Assembly: GCF_900128905.1 (NCBI RefSeq)
Contig: NZ_FQTV01000001.1
Coordinates: forward strand, 124,001-188,000
Origin: Bacteroides luti
GTDB taxonomy: Bacteria > Bacteroidota > Bacteroidia > Bacteroidales > Bacteroidaceae
DNA length: 64,000 nt
Direction of reading: 5' to 3'
Position numbers and translations under genes: made by a program. Below, piece after piece: positions 56,514 to 64,000 of this stretch. Below the pieces are notes generated by a model. That model was not told where the DNA came from, did no database searches, and saw only the letters and a list, made by a program, of their open reading frames with translations. Within the stretch, counting starts at the first letter, position 1, and the number at the start of each line of letters is the position of its first letter.

Positions 56514-56597
56514 TGAAGAGAAGGAGACTCGAACTCCCACGACATAATTGTCACTACCCCCTCAAAGTAGCGCGTCTACCAATTCCGCCACCTCTCC
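56514..56597 (-). tRNA. tRNA-Leu(GAG)
   Basis: 84 nt, long variable arm. Acceptor GGAGAGG/TCTCTTC (two G-T pairs), discriminator A, anticodon loop TTGAGGG. Confidence 0.95.
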
Positions 56598-56626
56598 AAC
56601 ATAATAAAATCTGATGCGTCTCGCAG

Positions 56627-56709
56627 TGCCCAGAACAAGACTCGAACTTGCACGTCATTGCTAACACTAGTACCTGAAACTAGCGCGTCTACCATTCCGC
56701 CACCTGGGC
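56627..56709 (-). tRNA. tRNA-Leu(CAG)
   Basis: 83 nt, long variable arm. Acceptor GCCCAGG/TCTGGGC, discriminator A, anticodon loop TTCAGGT. Confidence 0.95.
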
Positions 56710-56750
56710 ATTATTAACGACAATTAGCCGCCGACGCACTCAAATTTTAG

Positions 56751-56823
56751 AGCGAAAGACGGGACTCGAACCCGCGACCCTAACCTTGGCAAGGTTATGC
56801 TCTACCAACTGAGCTACTTTCGC
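56751..56823 (-). tRNA. tRNA-Gly(GCC), copy 1
   Basis: 73 nt, first gene of the operon. Anticodon loop TTGCCAA. Identical to 56417-56489. Confidence 0.96.
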
Positions 56824-56834
56824 GATTGCGGTTG

Positions 56835-56865
56835 CAAAAGTAGCTCTTTTTTCTAAAACTCCAAA
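56835..56865 (-). promoter_or_regulatory. Promoter of tRNA Gly-Leu-Leu-Gly-Gly operon
   Basis: Minus strand TTTG (56865-56862) and TACTTTTG (56842-56835) are 19 bp apart; the first tRNA starts 11 bp after the -7 box. Confidence 0.78.
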
Positions 56866-56914
56866 TATTTTGCTCACTTTTTTAACGGAAAAATATGCAT
56901 TTGTATTTGGGTAT

Positions 56915-58057
56915 TTAGCACATCTTGTCGCGATAATCTTCGTAACAGAAAGACTTATAAAGATTTAACTCGTTTTTTGAAGTCCAGAGAGCAATGTCTG
57001 GATGTTGAATTCCATTGAACATATTTGTTTTCACCATAGTGTAATGAATCATATCTTCAAAGATAATTTTCTCCCCAATCTTTAATTCGTGATCAAAGCT
57101 CCAGTCGCCCATGTAATCTCCGCTCAGGCAGCTATTACCTCCCAAACGATATACAAACTTGCCAGGAACAGCTTCTGATATTGCTCCGCGAACTGCCGGC
57201 TGATAAGGCATCTCAAGACAATCGGGCATGTGACAGGTGAAGCTTACATTAAGAATAGCTGTTTTAATGCCTTTGTTTTCTACGATATCTACAACAGAAG
57301 AGACCAATACACCTGTTTGCCACGTAAAAGCTGATCCCGGTTCAAGAATTACATGCAGATGTGGATAGCGAGCCTTAAAGTCTTTCAATAACTTAATCAA
57401 GTGCTCTGTGTCGTAATCTTTACGGGTCATAAGGTGTCCACCGCCAAAATTAATCCATTTAATCTGTGGAAACCACTTGCTGAAGCGGGCTTCAATGTGC
57501 ACTAATGTTTTTTCTAAATCAAAGGAATCGGATTCGCAATGAGTATGGCAGTGAAAGCCTTCAATACCCTCGGGTAGTGCTTCAGGGAGTAAATCTGAAG
57601 TAATACCAAATCTGGTGCCAGGTGCGCATGGATTATATAATTCGGTCTCTACTTCCGAGTATTCAGGATTGATACGGATGCCGCAAGAAATATTTTCTCC
57701 GTCTTTCTCAACCATAGGATAAAACCGTTCAAACTGACTGAATGAGTTGAACGTAATATGGCTGCTGCATTTCATTATAGTAGGAAAATCCTCTTCTGTA
57801 TATGCAGGAGAATATGTATGAGCTTTGCTCCCCATCTCTTCGTATGCCAGTCGGGCTTCGTAAAGTGAACTTGCGGTAGAGCAGTTTATGTATTCGCGGA
57901 ATATTGGAAAAGACTTCCACATAGCAAAAGATTTAAAGGCTAGAATAATCTCCACTCCTGCTCTTTCGCTAACGCTTTTTATTGTACTAAGGTTCTTTCT
58001 CAGCAAATCCTCTTCCATCACATAACATGGTGATGGCACTTTATTAAAGTCTATCAT
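56915..58057 (-). CDS. nspC: Carboxynorspermidine/carboxyspermidine decarboxylase
   Basis: 380 residues, fold-III PLP-dependent decarboxylase. K42 in AFKSFAMW is the PLP Lys; other pieces are GFHCHTHCES, INFGGGHL and EPGSAFTW, which bind PLP phosphate. It makes norspermidine or spermidine from the carboxylated precursor in the alternative polyamine route. The partner dehydrogenase is not in the window. It lies 46 bp downstream of the uvrD stop, transcribed in the same direction. Confidence 0.93.
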   Translation of the reverse strand: MIDFNKVPSPCYVMEEDLLRKNLSTIKSVSERAGVEIILAFKSFAMWKSFPIFREYINCSTASSLYEARLAYEEMGSKAHTYSPAYTEEDFPTIMKCSSHITFNSFSQFERFYPMVEKDGENISCGIRINPEYSEVETELYNPCAPGTRFGITSDLLPEALPEGIEGFHCHTHCESDSFDLEKTLVHIEARFSKWFPQIKWINFGGGHLMTRKDYDTEHLIKLLKDFKARYPHLHVILEPGSAFTWQTGVLVSSVVDIVENKGIKTAILNVSFTCHMPDCLEMPYQPAVRGAISEAVPGKFVYRLGGNSCLSGDYMGDWSFDHELKIGEKIIFEDMIHYTMVKTNMFNGIQHPDIALWTSKNELNLYKSFCYEDYRDKMC

Positions 58058-58103
58058 CTATAATATGGTTCTAATAATTATCTATTTTTATTCATTCAAA
58101 GCT

Positions 58104-60425
58104 TCAGGAAATTACTTTGAATCGGGCAAATTTCAATAGCAATTGCTTTTCTCCGGCATTTCGGAATTTCACTGTAGCTTTTAAGTTTTCTCCGCTTCCT
58201 TCTACTTTTAGCACTTCTCCTATACCAAAACGTTCGTGCTCAATATGTTGCCCGGATTGTAAATCGGTTATTGGCTCGCTAGATGCCGGCTTTGGTTGAG
58301 CATTCTCCATTTTAGTAAGATTCCGTGGAATGGTAACCTTGGTAAATGTAGTTTTTGGTGCTTCGCGCTCAGTATTAAACAATGAACGTGTCGGCCTATC
58401 GTTTTGTTCCCTTCTGAATCTCGACGGAGATTCATCTATATGTCTGCTCGAAACAGAGTCGTTTGGCAGTTTCAGGAATGACGGATCAATATCTCTCAAA
58501 AAGCGGCTTGGATTGGCAAATTCCATTTTGCCGTAACGAAAGCGACTTTTGGCAAAAGATAGAAAGCAATGGTCTTCTGCCCGGGTTATGGCAACGTAGA
58601 AAAGTCTTCTCTCCTCTTCCATGGCCCTTGGAGAATCTCCGGCCATGCTACTTGGAAAGAGGTTTTCTTCTAGTCCAACAACAAATACGTTGCGGAATTC
58701 CAGCCCTTTTGCAGAGTGAATCGTCATAAGCGTAATCTTTGCCTCGTCGCCGGATTTATCTGTATCCTGATCAGATAACAAAGATACTTCCGATAGAAAA
58801 TCGGGAAGAGCGATGTTTGCATTACCTTCTTCCTCGCGCATAGCGCAGAAATCGTGGATACCGTTGACCAATTCTTCAATATTTTCTTGTCTGCTAAGGT
58901 TTTCCGGCGTTCTATCCTGATAAATTTCATTCACTATACCTGCTTCTTTTACAATGGATGTTGCCATTTCATAGGCATTCTTTTCTGAAACAGCACGCGA
59001 AAAGTTCTCAATTAGTTCTCGGAATCCTTGTAATTTAGTATGTGTACCCTTGTTTATATTTAACGCAAACTGTAACGGATTGCATATTACATCCCACAGA
59101 CTGACAGAATGATTATTTGCTGCTTCAATTATCTTACCTACGGTCGTGTCTCCAATTCCTCGGGCCGGGTAATTAATAATTCGCTTAAATGCTTCTTCGT
59201 CATTAGGATTAGTTACTAAACGGAAATAGGCAATCACATCTTTTATCTCTTTTCGTTGATAGAAGGATAATCCTCCATAAATTTTATACGGAAGATTACG
59301 TTTACGCAAAGCTTCTTCAAATATTCTTGATTGTGCATTGGTGCGGTATAGAATGGCAAAATCGTCATAACTATAACTCTTAGACATTCGCAATTCCATA
59401 ATTTTGTTAGAAACAATATCTCCTTCTTCTGTATCTGAATATGCCTGGTAAACCCCGATGGGTTCTCCCTGAGATTTCTCTGAAAACACTTCTTTTCGGA
59501 TCTGTTCGCGGTTTTTCTCAATTAAACTATTAGCCGCACGTACAATGGTTTGGGTTGAACGATAGTTTTGCTCTAACTTAAATACTTGAGTATTCTGATA
59601 TAATTTTGTGAACTTCAGGATGTTATCTATATTTGCTCCACGAAAAGAATAGATACTTTGTGCATCATCTCCTACCACACAAACCTTTTGATGCAATTTT
59701 GATAGCTGCAAAACAATGCTGTGCTGGGCAAAGTTAGTATCCTGATACTCGTCGACCAGAATATATTTAAATTGATTCTGATATTTATTCAATATCTCCG
59801 GATGGTCTCTGAACAACAAAAATGTATAGAAGAGTAAATCATCAAAATCCATAGCTCCGGCCTGGCGGCATCTGTCCCAGTATCTGCGATAGATATCTCT
59901 GATAGCAGGCATCTTACAAGCATTATCATGTTCTGTCAGTTCACGATTAACTGCGTAAGCATCAGGTGAAACCAAATGATTCTTAGCATTGGATATCTGT
60001 CCTTGTACCGAGCCCGGTTTATAAGTCTTTTCGTCCAGCTGCATCTCTTTGATGATTGATCGGATAAGACTTTTCGAGTCGCTGGTATCATAAATGGTAA
60101 AGTTGGATGTGAATCCTATAAACTCTGCTTCTACTCTAAGAATACGTGAAAAAACAGAGTGGAAAGTCCCCATCCAAAGATAGCGGGCACTTTGTTCTCC
60201 TACTTGTTTGGCAATACGCGCTTTCATTTCTCTTGCTGCCTTATTGGTAAATGTTAAGGCCAGAATAGACCAAGGCTCATATCCCTTTTCAAGCAAATAG
60301 GCTATTTTATACGTCAGCACACGTGTTTTACCAGATCCGGCACCGGCTATGACTAGGGATGGCCCTTCATTATAAAGCACTGCAGCACGCTGACTCTCAT
60401 TTAGTTCATCTATATAATTTGTCAT
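58104..60425 (-). CDS. UvrD/PcrA-type ATP-dependent DNA helicase
   Basis: 773 residues, superfamily-1 helicase. Walker A AGAGSGKT (27-34), motif II VDEYQDTN, motif III GDDAQSIYSFRGA, motif IV LEQNYRST, motif V TIHSAKGLEF, motif VI FYVAITRAE. The linker near 660-700 is Arg/Ser-rich and the C-terminus has an SH3-like fold (GIGEVLKVEGSGENLKATVKF) as in PcrA. Unwinds DNA 3'-to-5' in repair and plasmid replication. Whether it is UvrD or PcrA in name is a matter of convention. Confidence 0.94.
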   Translation of the reverse strand: MTNYIDELNESQRAAVLYNEGPSLVIAGAGSGKTRVLTYKIAYLLEKGYEPWSILALTFTNKAAREMKARIAKQVGEQSARYLWMGTFHSVFSRILRVEAEFIGFTSNFTIYDTSDSKSLIRSIIKEMQLDEKTYKPGSVQGQISNAKNHLVSPDAYAVNRELTEHDNACKMPAIRDIYRRYWDRCRQAGAMDFDDLLFYTFLLFRDHPEILNKYQNQFKYILVDEYQDTNFAQHSIVLQLSKLHQKVCVVGDDAQSIYSFRGANIDNILKFTKLYQNTQVFKLEQNYRSTQTIVRAANSLIEKNREQIRKEVFSEKSQGEPIGVYQAYSDTEEGDIVSNKIMELRMSKSYSYDDFAILYRTNAQSRIFEEALRKRNLPYKIYGGLSFYQRKEIKDVIAYFRLVTNPNDEEAFKRIINYPARGIGDTTVGKIIEAANNHSVSLWDVICNPLQFALNINKGTHTKLQGFRELIENFSRAVSEKNAYEMATSIVKEAGIVNEIYQDRTPENLSRQENIEELVNGIHDFCAMREEEGNANIALPDFLSEVSLLSDQDTDKSGDEAKITLMTIHSAKGLEFRNVFVVGLEENLFPSSMAGDSPRAMEEERRLFYVAITRAEDHCFLSFAKSRFRYGKMEFANPSRFLRDIDPSFLKLPNDSVSSRHIDESPSRFRREQNDRPTRSLFNTEREAPKTTFTKVTIPRNLTKMENAQPKPASSEPITDLQSGQHIEHERFGIGEVLKVEGSGENLKATVKFRNAGEKQLLLKFARFKVIS

Positions 60426-60455
60426 TTCTTGATTTCTCGTTCAAAACTTAGCGTG

Positions 60456-60463
60456 CAAAGATA
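60456..60463 (-). promoter_or_regulatory. uvrD -7 box
   Basis: TATCTTTG on the minus strand, 30 bp before the ATG. The best -33 candidate (TTTG, 60490-60487) is at an over-long spacing of 23 bp. Confidence 0.5.
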
Positions 60464-60598
60464 AATAAAGTTTGAATGATATAGAACAAAATAGCATATG
60501 CATGTGTTATTTAAACATGAAGTTTATTTTTTAGGCTTCATACATTACGGCATATAATAAATTCTAACTATATAATAGTCAAAAATATGCAATTTTTG

Positions 60599-60628
60599 TT
60601 GGAAATATAATTTATTTTTTTATTTTTG
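60599..60628 (+). promoter_or_regulatory. Promoter of superoxide dismutase
   Basis: TTG (60599-60601) and TATTTTTG (60621-60628) are 19 bp apart. Fits either start codon of the gene. Confidence 0.65.
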
Positions 60629-60686
60629 TAACTGGTAAAATGCCAAGAGAATGAAAACATTATTATTATCATTAATACTTACTACT

Positions 60687-61271
60687 ATGACATACGAAAT
60701 GCCGAAGCTTCCATATGCAAATGATGGATTGGAGCCTGTTATCAGTAAACAAACAATTGAGTTTCACTATGGTAAACATCTTCAGACTTATGTTACTAAT
60801 CTTAATAATTTAGTTCCCGGAACTGAATTTGAAGGAAAAAGTGTAGAAGAAATTGTTGCTACAGCTCCAGACGGTCCTATCTTTAATAATGCCGGACAGG
60901 TTCTTAATCATACTTATTACTTCTTGCAATTTACAGGAAAACCTCAAAAAAGTGAGCCATGCGGCAAACTTGCAGAAGCAATAAATAAAGAATGGGGATC
61001 TTTTGAGAACTTTAAGAAAGAATTTACTGCAGCTGCTGTAGGACTTTTTGGTTCAGGTTGGGCTTGGTTATCAGTTGATAAAGATGGTAAATTGCACATT
61101 ACCAAAGAAGCAAATGGTAGTAATCCACTAAGACATGGATTAAAGCCAATTCTTACGTTTGATGTATGGGAACATTCTTACTATTTGGATTTCCAGAACA
61201 GACGTGCGGATCATATTGCTGCTCTTTGGAATATTATAGATTGGGATACAGTAGGTAAAAGGATAGAATAG
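60687..61271 (+). CDS. Iron/manganese superoxide dismutase
   Basis: 194 residues from ATG 60687 (MTYEMPKLPYANDGLEP matches the family start); an in-frame ATG at 60651 would add 12 hydrophobic residues. Metal ligands H27, H75, D159 and H163 (DVWEHSYYLDF) are present. GQVLNHTYYFLQF and NRRADHIAALWN are family blocks. It is of the Bacteroides cambialistic Fe/Mn type by similarity; metal use cannot be read from the sequence alone. Single gene with its own promoter and terminator. Confidence 0.95.
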   Translation: MTYEMPKLPYANDGLEPVISKQTIEFHYGKHLQTYVTNLNNLVPGTEFEGKSVEEIVATAPDGPIFNNAGQVLNHTYYFLQFTGKPQKSEPCGKLAEAINKEWGSFENFKKEFTAAAVGLFGSGWAWLSVDKDGKLHITKEANGSNPLRHGLKPILTFDVWEHSYYLDFQNRRADHIAALWNIIDWDTVGKRIE

Positions 61272-61292
61272 ATTCGTTTTGAGGTTTTCAGG

Positions 61293-61330
61293 AGGCTGCA
61301 GATAAAACATCTGCAGCCTTTTTTGTTTTT
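61293..61330 (+). terminator. Terminator of sod
   Basis: AGGCTGCAGAT / ATCTGCAGCCT stem with AAAAC loop and a T-run. Confidence 0.92.
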
Positions 61331-61469
61331 AAAAGATATGGTTTTATAATCTTGTATTTATTTCTGTGTAATTGGCATTAAGTTATTCTTTGAATTTCTT
61401 ATTTATTAAATATACCGGTCAAATAGACAAAAAGAGAGCAAACAAAGAATAATTCTTCATCCTTTTTTG

Positions 61470-61477
61470 TACATTTG
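61470..61477 (+). promoter_or_regulatory. -7 box of MBL-fold gene
   Basis: TACATTTG, 51 bp before the ATG at 61529; no clear -33 box. Confidence 0.4.
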
Positions 61478-61528
61478 CAGACATTTTACTACTATTTTTG
61501 GTAAAATATACGTCTTGATTGATATAAA

Positions 61529-62332
61529 ATGAAAATAAAATTTATAAGTTTAGCCAGTGGTAGCAGTGGTAATTGCTATTATTTAGGTACAGATAAACAC
61601 GGCATTTTAATTGACGCAGGTATTGGAATTCGCACTATAAAAAAGGAACTCAAGGAAATAAATGTTTCATTGAGTAATGTTTGTGCTGTTTTCATTACGC
61701 ATGATCATGCCGACCACATTAAGGCCGTTGGGCATTTAGGCGAAAAATATAATATACCAGTCTATTCTACCAAAGAAATTCATGAAGGTATAAATAAGAG
61801 CTATTGCATGACAGAAAAGCTCTCTACTTCTGTGCACTATATTAACAAAGATGAGCCTATGAAAATAGATGAGTTTAAGATTTCAGCATTCGAAGTTCCT
61901 CATGATGGCACTGATAATGTAGGCTATTGTATAGAAATTGGAGATAAGATTTTCTCGTTTCTAACGGACCTTGGTCATATTACTGAAACGGCAGCTCATT
62001 ATATCTGTAAGGCTAATTATCTGATATTGGAAGCTAACTATGATTTGGAAATGCTTCGTATGGGACCTTATCCAAAATATCTGAAAGAACGTATTTCTGG
62101 TCCTAATGGTCACATGAGTAATACTGATACAGCCGAATTTCTTGCAGAGAATATCAATGAAAACTTAAAATATATCTGGCTTTGTCACCTAAGTAAAGAT
62201 AATAATCATCCGGAATTAGCATATAAAACGGTTGAATGGAAATTAAAAAGCAAAGGAGTTATTGTTGGAAAAGATGTGCAACTCATTGCTTTAAAGCGAA
62301 GTAGCCCATCTGACTTCTATGAATTTGAGTAA
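61529..62332 (+). CDS. MBL-fold metallo-hydrolase (YycJ/WalJ-like)
   Basis: 267 residues, metallo-beta-lactamase fold. The HxHxDH motif THDHADH places H58, H60, D62 and H63; later motifs include SFLTDLGHIT and WLCHLSKDNNHPE. It resembles the YycJ/WalJ group of 5'-exonuclease-like proteins; in Firmicutes these act in repair or cell-wall regulation. Role here is unproven. Followed by the tRNA-Lys pair. Confidence 0.9.
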   Translation: MKIKFISLASGSSGNCYYLGTDKHGILIDAGIGIRTIKKELKEINVSLSNVCAVFITHDHADHIKAVGHLGEKYNIPVYSTKEIHEGINKSYCMTEKLSTSVHYINKDEPMKIDEFKISAFEVPHDGTDNVGYCIEIGDKIFSFLTDLGHITETAAHYICKANYLILEANYDLEMLRMGPYPKYLKERISGPNGHMSNTDTAEFLAENINENLKYIWLCHLSKDNNHPELAYKTVEWKLKSKGVIVGKDVQLIALKRSSPSDFYEFE

Positions 62333-62368
62333 GACGTAAAACTTTATGCGAGAAAAAAGCCCGATTTA

Positions 62369-62400
62369 TTTGGGAAAATGAAAAAAAACGTCTACCTTTG
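62369..62400 (+). promoter_or_regulatory. Promoter of tRNA-Lys pair
   Basis: TTTG (62369-62372) and TACCTTTG (62393-62400) are 20 bp apart; the tRNA begins 25 bp later. Confidence 0.7.
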
Positions 62401-62425
62401 CAACCGCAAAAAAGAAATAAAATAA

Positions 62426-62498
62426 GCACTCTTAGCTCAGCTGGTAGAGCAATTGACTCTTAATCAATGGGTCCAGGGTTCGAGTCCCTGAGGGTGTA
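62426..62498 (+). tRNA. tRNA-Lys(CTT), copy 1
   Basis: 73 nt. Acceptor GCACTCT/AGGGTGT, discriminator A, anticodon loop CTCTTAA (CTT). CCA is not encoded. Confidence 0.96.
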
Positions 62499-62524
62499 CT
62501 TTTTTCTTCTTATAATTTGCATTT

Positions 62525-62597
62525 GCACTCTTAGCTCAGCTGGTAGAGCAATTGACTCTTAATCAATGGGTCCAGGGTTCGAGTCCCTGAGGGTGTA
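62525..62597 (+). tRNA. tRNA-Lys(CTT), copy 2
   Basis: Identical to copy 1, with a 26-nt spacer before it. Confidence 0.96.
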
Positions 62598-62599
62598 CG

Positions 62600-62634
62600 A
62601 AGGAAGGTTTTAGGACTTTCCTTTTTTTTATTTA
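62600..62634 (+). terminator. Terminator after tRNA-Lys pair
   Basis: AGGAAGGT / ACTTTCCT stem (one G-T pair), followed by a T-run. Confidence 0.75.
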
Positions 62635-63143
62635 TTATACCCACCATATTGCAAGGATAAGATAGGATCATACAGAAATTCTGAGGTGCTGATGTTTTAA
62701 TTGATCAATTCTAAAACCTATTTTATCGAGCCAATAAATAGAGAATAGAATATATCTCTAACTCCTTTAAACTACGATCTGAAAGCTTTGACTTTACATT
62801 GAACGATTCAGTAGATGCATTTGTAGTTCTTTATCAGAAAATAAACGAATTATTTCGTATACAAGTAGCAGATAAGCATAATTAGTAGCAGATTAATTGA
62901 CTATATTTTTTATCTACTACTGCCCCAAAAGCCTTTTGATAAACGGTTTCATGATTTTTAGTAGCAGGTGGAAGATGTTTTTTGAAAAATATTTGTTTGA
63001 TGGTAGCTCAATAAATCTTTTAAGCATGAATAATCAGTTTTGCCCAATACGAGTAATCAAATAAAAGGTCTCATAACTATTTGTTAAGGATACTCCTATC
63101 CATTTTTTATGTAATCATCAAACAGAATTCTATAAAAAAACAA
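62635..63143. other. Intergenic region with TAGTAGCAG motifs, no gene
   Basis: About 510 bp without an ORF of coding quality. GTAGCAG is found at 62865, 62885 and 62961 and a related CTACTACTG at 62914. Otherwise AT-rich; nothing else recognised. Confidence 0.45.
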
Positions 63144-63169
63144 ATCGTTACAAGAAAACTTGTAACGAT
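63144..63169 (-). terminator. Terminator of the symporter gene
   Basis: ATCGTTACAAG / CTTGTAACGAT perfect stem with AAAA loop; on the minus strand a T-rich run follows. Confidence 0.88.
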
Positions 63170-63222
63170 CTGCTATTATTTATATTTTTTCATCTAAACC
63201 TATATGGTTTAGAACTAGTAAA

Positions 63223-63999
63223 TTACCAGAAGTAAATGTAGAACAATACACAAATTGCAACTACGCCGAGTGAAGTCAGAACATCTGCAGTACTCCAGCT
63301 TGAACGTGTTTCAGCAATCTGTTCAGGACTCTGAGTTAAGAAAGTAATTCCTTTAAGTTGTTCTTCAGTAGCACTAGGTGTAAAGTAGCTAATTACGTAC
63401 ATAAGAACCATAGTGAATAAGAACAAGAAAATACTAAAGTGTAACCAGTTAATTGCAAGGATCTGTCCGAAGATACTGTCTGCTGGTATGCTGCTAGAGA
63501 ATACCATAAGAGTTAGACGAGATAAACCGATTAAGAAACCAATAAGTAATCCCCATTCTCCGGCCTTAGGAGTTACTCTCTTAGTGAATACACCCAAGGT
63601 AAATACAGCTGCAATTGCAGGAGCAATAAGCGATTGTACATTCTGAAGATATTCATAAAGAACATTTCCTAAACCTCTCATGATTGGAATCCAAACTAAT
63701 CCTAAAAGTACTACAGTAATAGTTGCAATACGACCTACCCAAACAAGACGTTTTTCACTTGCATTAGGATGTTTAATCTTGTAGAAGTCAATAGTAAATA
63801 GCGTTGCTGATGAATTAAAGTGTGCAGCTAATGATGTTACTAGCGCTGCGATGAATCCTACAGTAACAAGTCCTTTAGCACCAATTGGTAATAAGTTAAC
63901 TACCATGCTACCAAATGCTTTATCATTAGAATCAAAATTAAATCCATCTACACCTTTAGCTTTTAAAGCTGCTGCAATCATACCTGGAATAAGGAACAT
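63223..63999 (-). CDS. Sodium/solute symporter (SSS family), C-terminal part, 5' end beyond window
   Basis: 258 residues visible; the frame continues past the window's right edge. At least five or six membrane segments; motifs FIAALVTSLAAHFNSSATLFTIDFY and FTKRVTPKAGEWGLLIGF are typical of SSS transporters of the SGLT-like type, found with sugar uptake in Bacteroides. Substrate unknown. A terminator follows the stop. Confidence 0.92.
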   Translation of the reverse strand: MFLIPGMIAAALKAKGVDGFNFDSNDKAFGSMVVNLLPIGAKGLVTVGFIAALVTSLAAHFNSSATLFTIDFYKIKHPNASEKRLVWVGRIATITVVLLGLVWIPIMRGLGNVLYEYLQNVQSLIAPAIAAVFTLGVFTKRVTPKAGEWGLLIGFLIGLSRLTLMVFSSSIPADSIFGQILAINWLHFSIFLFLFTMVLMYVISYFTPSATEEQLKGITFLTQSPEQIAETRSSWSTADVLTSLGVVAICVLFYIYFW

Positions 64000-64000
64000 G

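Overview
The window reads as a chromosomal segment of a low-GC member of Bacteroidales, most likely Bacteroides or a close relative. Evidence: the bat 'aerotolerance' operon, TamB-like and HU-LysM proteins, an archaeal/eukaryote-type prolyl-tRNA synthetase, a Bacteroidota-only small protein after rpmG, and promoters of the Bacteroides type (TTTG or TTG about 19-20 bp upstream of TAnnTTTG) before many genes. Shine-Dalgarno sequences are largely absent, as expected for the phylum. No phage, integrase, insertion sequence, CRISPR array or rRNA was seen. This is core housekeeping DNA; the accessory-looking material lies mainly in the intergenic regions.

Layout. 1-3713 (-): truncated end of a TamB-like envelope protein. 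3.9-5.7 kb: orphan response regulator with a degenerate receiver, and methionine aminopeptidase. 5.7-6.3 kb: repeat-rich gap. 6.3-14 kb (+): tsaD-cinA; rpmB-rpmG-bL38-like; ftsY-rimO; an HU gene; and an unusual HU-transmembrane-LysM gene. 14.3-23.5 kb (+): moxR-DUF58-BatD-like-batA-B-C-D-E-PAP2 operon. 23.6-25.1 kb: small DNA-binding-like protein and a tandem Usp protein. 25.3-29.1 kb (-): TPR protein and gyrA. 29.6-36.8 kb (+): clpC, htpG, patatin/beta-barrel protein. 36.8-37.1 kb: three identical tRNA-Arg(ACG). 37.3-43.5 kb: dapA(-), ligA(-), trmD(+), pyrD-pyrK(-), XRE regulator(-) with a 0.9 kb upstream region carrying seven ACAAATGT sites. 44.4-46.8 kb: holA-amn(-), orphan HsdR_N-like nuclease(+). 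47.0-48.9 kb (-): Nif3 and zinc-ribbon coiled coil. 49.8-53.0 kb: divergent uxaB/uxaC for hexuronate catabolism. 53.0-56.2 kb (-): Gfo/Idh oxidoreductase, proS, YciI. 56.3-56.8 kb (-): five-tRNA operon (Gly, Leu, Leu, Gly, Gly). 56.9-60.4 kb (-): nspC, uvrD/pcrA. 60.7-62.3 kb (+): superoxide dismutase, MBL-fold hydrolase. 62.4-62.6 kb: two tRNA-Lys(CTT). 63.2 kb to the end (-): truncated sodium/solute symporter.

Together the genes cover translation (tRNAs, L28, L33, ProS, TsaD, TrmD, RimO, Map), replication and repair (GyrA, LigA, HolA, UvrD), protein quality control and targeting (ClpC, HtpG, FtsY), envelope and stress (Bat operon, TamB, patatin/barrel, Usp, Sod), and metabolism (dapA, pyrD/pyrK, amn, uxaB/uxaC, nspC). 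The most noteworthy observations are: (i) three intergenic arrays, each of four short palindromic cores spaced 21-22 bp apart; (ii) the ACAAATGT site array upstream of the XRE gene; (iii) a single protein that could link DNA (HU domain) to peptidoglycan (LysM); and (iv) a tamB reading frame with no ordinary start codon before its membrane anchor, explainable by one extra base in an A/T run.
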